Source: Thiomonas bhubaneswarensis
GTDB taxonomy: Bacteria > Pseudomonadota > Gammaproteobacteria > Burkholderiales > Burkholderiaceae_C
DNA: 64,000 bases
Direction of reading: 5' to 3'
Assembly (NCBI RefSeq): GCF_001418255.1
Contig: NZ_LIPV01000003.1
Location: 124,001-188,000, forward strand
Position numbers and translations under genes: made by a program. This document shows, in pieces, positions 62,052 to 64,000 of this stretch. The notes under the pieces are model-generated. The model did no database searches, had not been told where the DNA came from, and saw nothing but the letters and a program-made list of their open reading frames with translations. The stretch's first letter is position 1. Every line of letters starts with the position of its first letter.

Positions 62052-64000
62052 ATCAGACCGTTCAAGAACTCGACGCCAAGGCCGTGGCTGCGATGTCACC
62101 GACCGATCTGCTGCAAACCCTGCACAGCAGTTCCGACGGGCTGACCTCAAGCGAGGCCGCGCAGCGCCTGGCGCAGGCCGGCCCCAACAGCCTGCCGGAG
62201 CAGCATGTCAGCCTGCTGATGCGTCTGGCGCGCTACTTCTGGGGGCCGATTCCCTGGATGATCGAGGTAGCCGCGCTGCTGTCAGCGCTGGTGCGGCACT
62301 GGCCCGACTTCGTCATCATCGTTCTGCTGCTTTTGTTCAACGCGGGCATCGGCTTCTGGCAGGAGTTCAAGGCGAGCAGCGCCCTTGACGCGCTGAAAAA
62401 ACAGCTCGCGCTCAAGTGCCGCGTCAAGCGCGACGGCCAGTGGCTGCAGATCGATACCGCTGCACTCGTGCCGGGCGACGTGGTGCGCGTGCGGCTGGGA
62501 GACATCCTTCCGGCCGACCTCAAACTGCTCGAAGGCGACTATCTCAGCGTCGATCAATCGGCGCTGACCGGCGAGTCGCTGCCGGTCAGCCGCAAGGTGG
62601 GCGAGGTGGTGTATTCCGGTTCGGTGGCCAAGCAGGGCGAGATGATCGGCGTGGTCTATGCCACCGGGGTCAACACCTATCTGGGCAAGACCGCGCAGCT
62701 GGTGCAAAAGGCTGGCGCCGTGTCGCACTTCCAGAAGGCGGTATTGAGCATCGGCGACTATCTCATCTACGTCAGCCTGGGGCTGGTGGTCATTCTGGTG
62801 CTGGTCGAGCTGCAACGCGGCCTGCCGTGGATCGAGCTGCTGCAGTTCGCCCTCATCCTCACCGTGGCCTCGATTCCTGTGGCCATGCCCGCGGTGCTGT
62901 CGGTGACCATGGCGCTGGGCGCGCTGGCGCTGTCAAAAGAGAAGGCCATCGTCTCGCGGCTGGAGTCGATCGAGGAATTGGCCGCAGTGGATGTGCTGTG
63001 CTCGGACAAGACTGGCACGCTCACGCAAAACAAACTCACCCTGGGCGAGGCGCTGCTCATGAACGCGTCAGACGCGGCCACGCTGAATCTGCACGCCGCG
63101 CTCGCCAGCCAGCCCGACAATGGCGACGCCATCGACCAGGCGGTGTATGCCGCGCAGAACGACAAGACCACGCCCGCAGGCTACAAGGCCGAGGGCTTCA
63201 TGCCGTTCGACCCCGTGGGCAAGCGCAGCGAAGGCCGCTGGACCACGGCGCAGGGCCAGCCTTTCACCGTCACCAAGGGCGCGCCGCAGGTCATCCTCGA
63301 TCTGTGCGGTCTCGACGCCGCAGCGCGCGGCAAGGCGCAGGCATGGATCGATGCCCAGGCCGCCAAAGGTCTGCGCACCCTGGGCGTGGCCAGCAAGACG
63401 GGCGAGGGCGGTTGGCAGCTCGACGGCCTGCTGTCGCTGTTCGACCCGCCGCGGCCCGACTCCAGGCAGACGATCGCCGACGCCCGCGAGCATGGGCTAC
63501 AGGTGAAAATGGTCACTGGCGACAACGTCGCCATCGCCCGAGAAATCGGCGATCAACTGGGCATCGGGCGCAACATCCTTGCCGCGGGCGCGGTGTTCGA
63601 CACTGCGGGCCAGTCGCCAGGGGTGAGCCTGGCCGATCGCATCGACGCCGCCGATGGCTTTGCCGAGGTGTTTCCCGAGCACAAGTACGGCATCGTCAAG
63701 GCGCTGCAGGAGGCTGGGCACCGCGTGGCGATGACGGGCGACGGCGTCAACGACGCCCCGGCGCTCAAGCAGGCGGACGTGGGCATCGCGGTCTCTGGCG
63801 CGACCGACGCAGCGCGCGCAGCCGCCGCGCTCATCCTCACCGCGCCGGGACTGTCGACCATCGTCAAGGCAGTCGAGGAAGCGAGGCGCATTTTCGAGCG
63901 CATGAACAGCTACGCCATCTACCGCATCACCGAGACCATCCGCATCATGGTGTTCGTGGTGCTGGCGATGCTCATCTACGACTTCTATCCCATCACCGCG
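62048..64000 (+). CDS. Plasma-membrane-type proton-efflux P-type ATPase (3' end outside window)
   Basis: This P-type ATPase resembles the PMA1-type (P3A) proton pump of fungi and plants. From the GTG at 62048, overlapping the previous stop, 651 codons are visible. Features are the N-terminal helices, VDQSALTGESLPVSR, the phosphorylation site CSDKTGTLTQNKLTLGE, TGDNVAIAREIGDQ and MTGDGVNDAPALKQADVGIA. The core ATPase is complete; C-terminal helices are beyond the window. Bacterial members export protons and help at low pH. The operon with ppk2 and a permease suggests a linked acid or phosphate response. Confidence 0.9.
   Translation, partial: MNQTVQELDAKAVAAMSPTDLLQTLHSSSDGLTSSEAAQRLAQAGPNSLPEQHVSLLMRLARYFWGPIPWMIEVAALLSALVRHWPDFVIIVLLLLFNAGIGFWQEFKASSALDALKKQLALKCRVKRDGQWLQIDTAALVPGDVVRVRLGDILPADLKLLEGDYLSVDQSALTGESLPVSRKVGEVVYSGSVAKQGEMIGVVYATGVNTYLGKTAQLVQKAGAVSHFQKAVLSIGDYLIYVSLGLVVILVLVELQRGLPWIELLQFALILTVASIPVAMPAVLSVTMALGALALSKEKAIVSRLESIEELAAVDVLCSDKTGTLTQNKLTLGEALLMNASDAATLNLHAALASQPDNGDAIDQAVYAAQNDKTTPAGYKAEGFMPFDPVGKRSEGRWTTAQGQPFTVTKGAPQVILDLCGLDAAARGKAQAWIDAQAAKGLRTLGVASKTGEGGWQLDGLLSLFDPPRPDSRQTIADAREHGLQVKMVTGDNVAIAREIGDQLGIGRNILAAGAVFDTAGQSPGVSLADRIDAADGFAEVFPEHKYGIVKALQEAGHRVAMTGDGVNDAPALKQADVGIAVSGATDAARAAAALILTAPGLSTIVKAVEEARRIFERMNSYAIYRITETIRIMVFVVLAMLIYDFYPITA

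Overview
The window is a GC-rich, densely coded bacterial chromosome segment of a betaproteobacterium in the order Burkholderiales. Several gene sets fit a metal-tolerant genus such as Thiomonas: a urea ABC transporter next to urease, a copper-efflux cluster, a CopD-type HemJ, and a PPK2/proton-ATPase cluster. The genus is an inference from gene content. The order is supported more directly by the protein families. No rRNA, tRNA, CRISPR array, phage or transposase gene was seen.

Layout. 1-3770: end of a DsbA-type oxidoreductase, then lptA-lptB-rpoN (LPS transport and sigma-54). 3881-9302: a DUF347-repeat membrane protein, a CYTH-CHAD protein, and a lipid-related run (LpxH-like phosphoesterase, GT4 glycosyltransferase, DgkA). 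9308-13078: CorA, a patatin and an MBL-fold hydrolase on the minus strand, with a LiuR-like MerR regulator diverging from the hydrolase. 13102-25010: the nitrogen-scavenging locus. urtABCDE (urea uptake) runs leftward, and ureA, a HupE/UreJ nickel permease gene, ureB and ureC run rightward; between them lie an NtrC-type dyad and a consensus sigma-54 promoter facing urtA. A Doc-type toxin-antitoxin pair sits between ureC and ureEFG in the opposite orientation, and no ureD is visible. 25102-31020: katG followed by an unrecognised 27-residue ORF, then a surface-polysaccharide group (deacetylase, a frameshifted CelD/FemAB-like acyltransferase, a GT2 glycosyltransferase). 31069-37785: queA and tgt (queuosine) flanking a DUF2202 protein and a four-gene MCE lipid-transport operon. 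37793-44187: a NYN/LOTUS protein, a GGDEF protein, and a minus-strand copper operon (MerR, CopA, DUF302, CopZ-like). 44288-51524: tandem LplT-like MFS genes, trhO, an EamA permease, a DUF1275 protein, a GDCCVxC-ChaN pair and thpR. 51526-59443: cytochrome b561, hemB, a candidate sRNA, hemJ, a VanZ protein, a thioredoxin-like ferredoxin, a hydrolase, a PBP5/6-type carboxypeptidase, miaB and a small secreted protein. 59725-64000: ppk2, an MFS permease and a plasma-membrane-type proton ATPase cut by the window end.

Functional links. RpoN (2256-3770) is the sigma factor expected to read the urtA promoter. NtrC-activated transcription would couple urea import (UrtABCDE), hydrolysis (UreABC) and nickel supply and insertion (HupE/UreJ, UreEFG). 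The toxin-antitoxin operator at 23082-23097 overlaps a plausible promoter for ureEFG, so the antitoxin could affect urease maturation. Polyphosphate may connect the CYTH-CHAD protein and PPK2. HemB and HemJ supply heme, which KatG and the b561 cytochrome use.

Beyond the genes, two copies of an inverted-repeat element with 18-bp ends (38664-38768 and 53955-54128) form a small dispersed-repeat family. A terminator at 53361-53391 with no upstream gene on its strand ends a probable structured small RNA whose loop carries an anti-Shine-Dalgarno motif.
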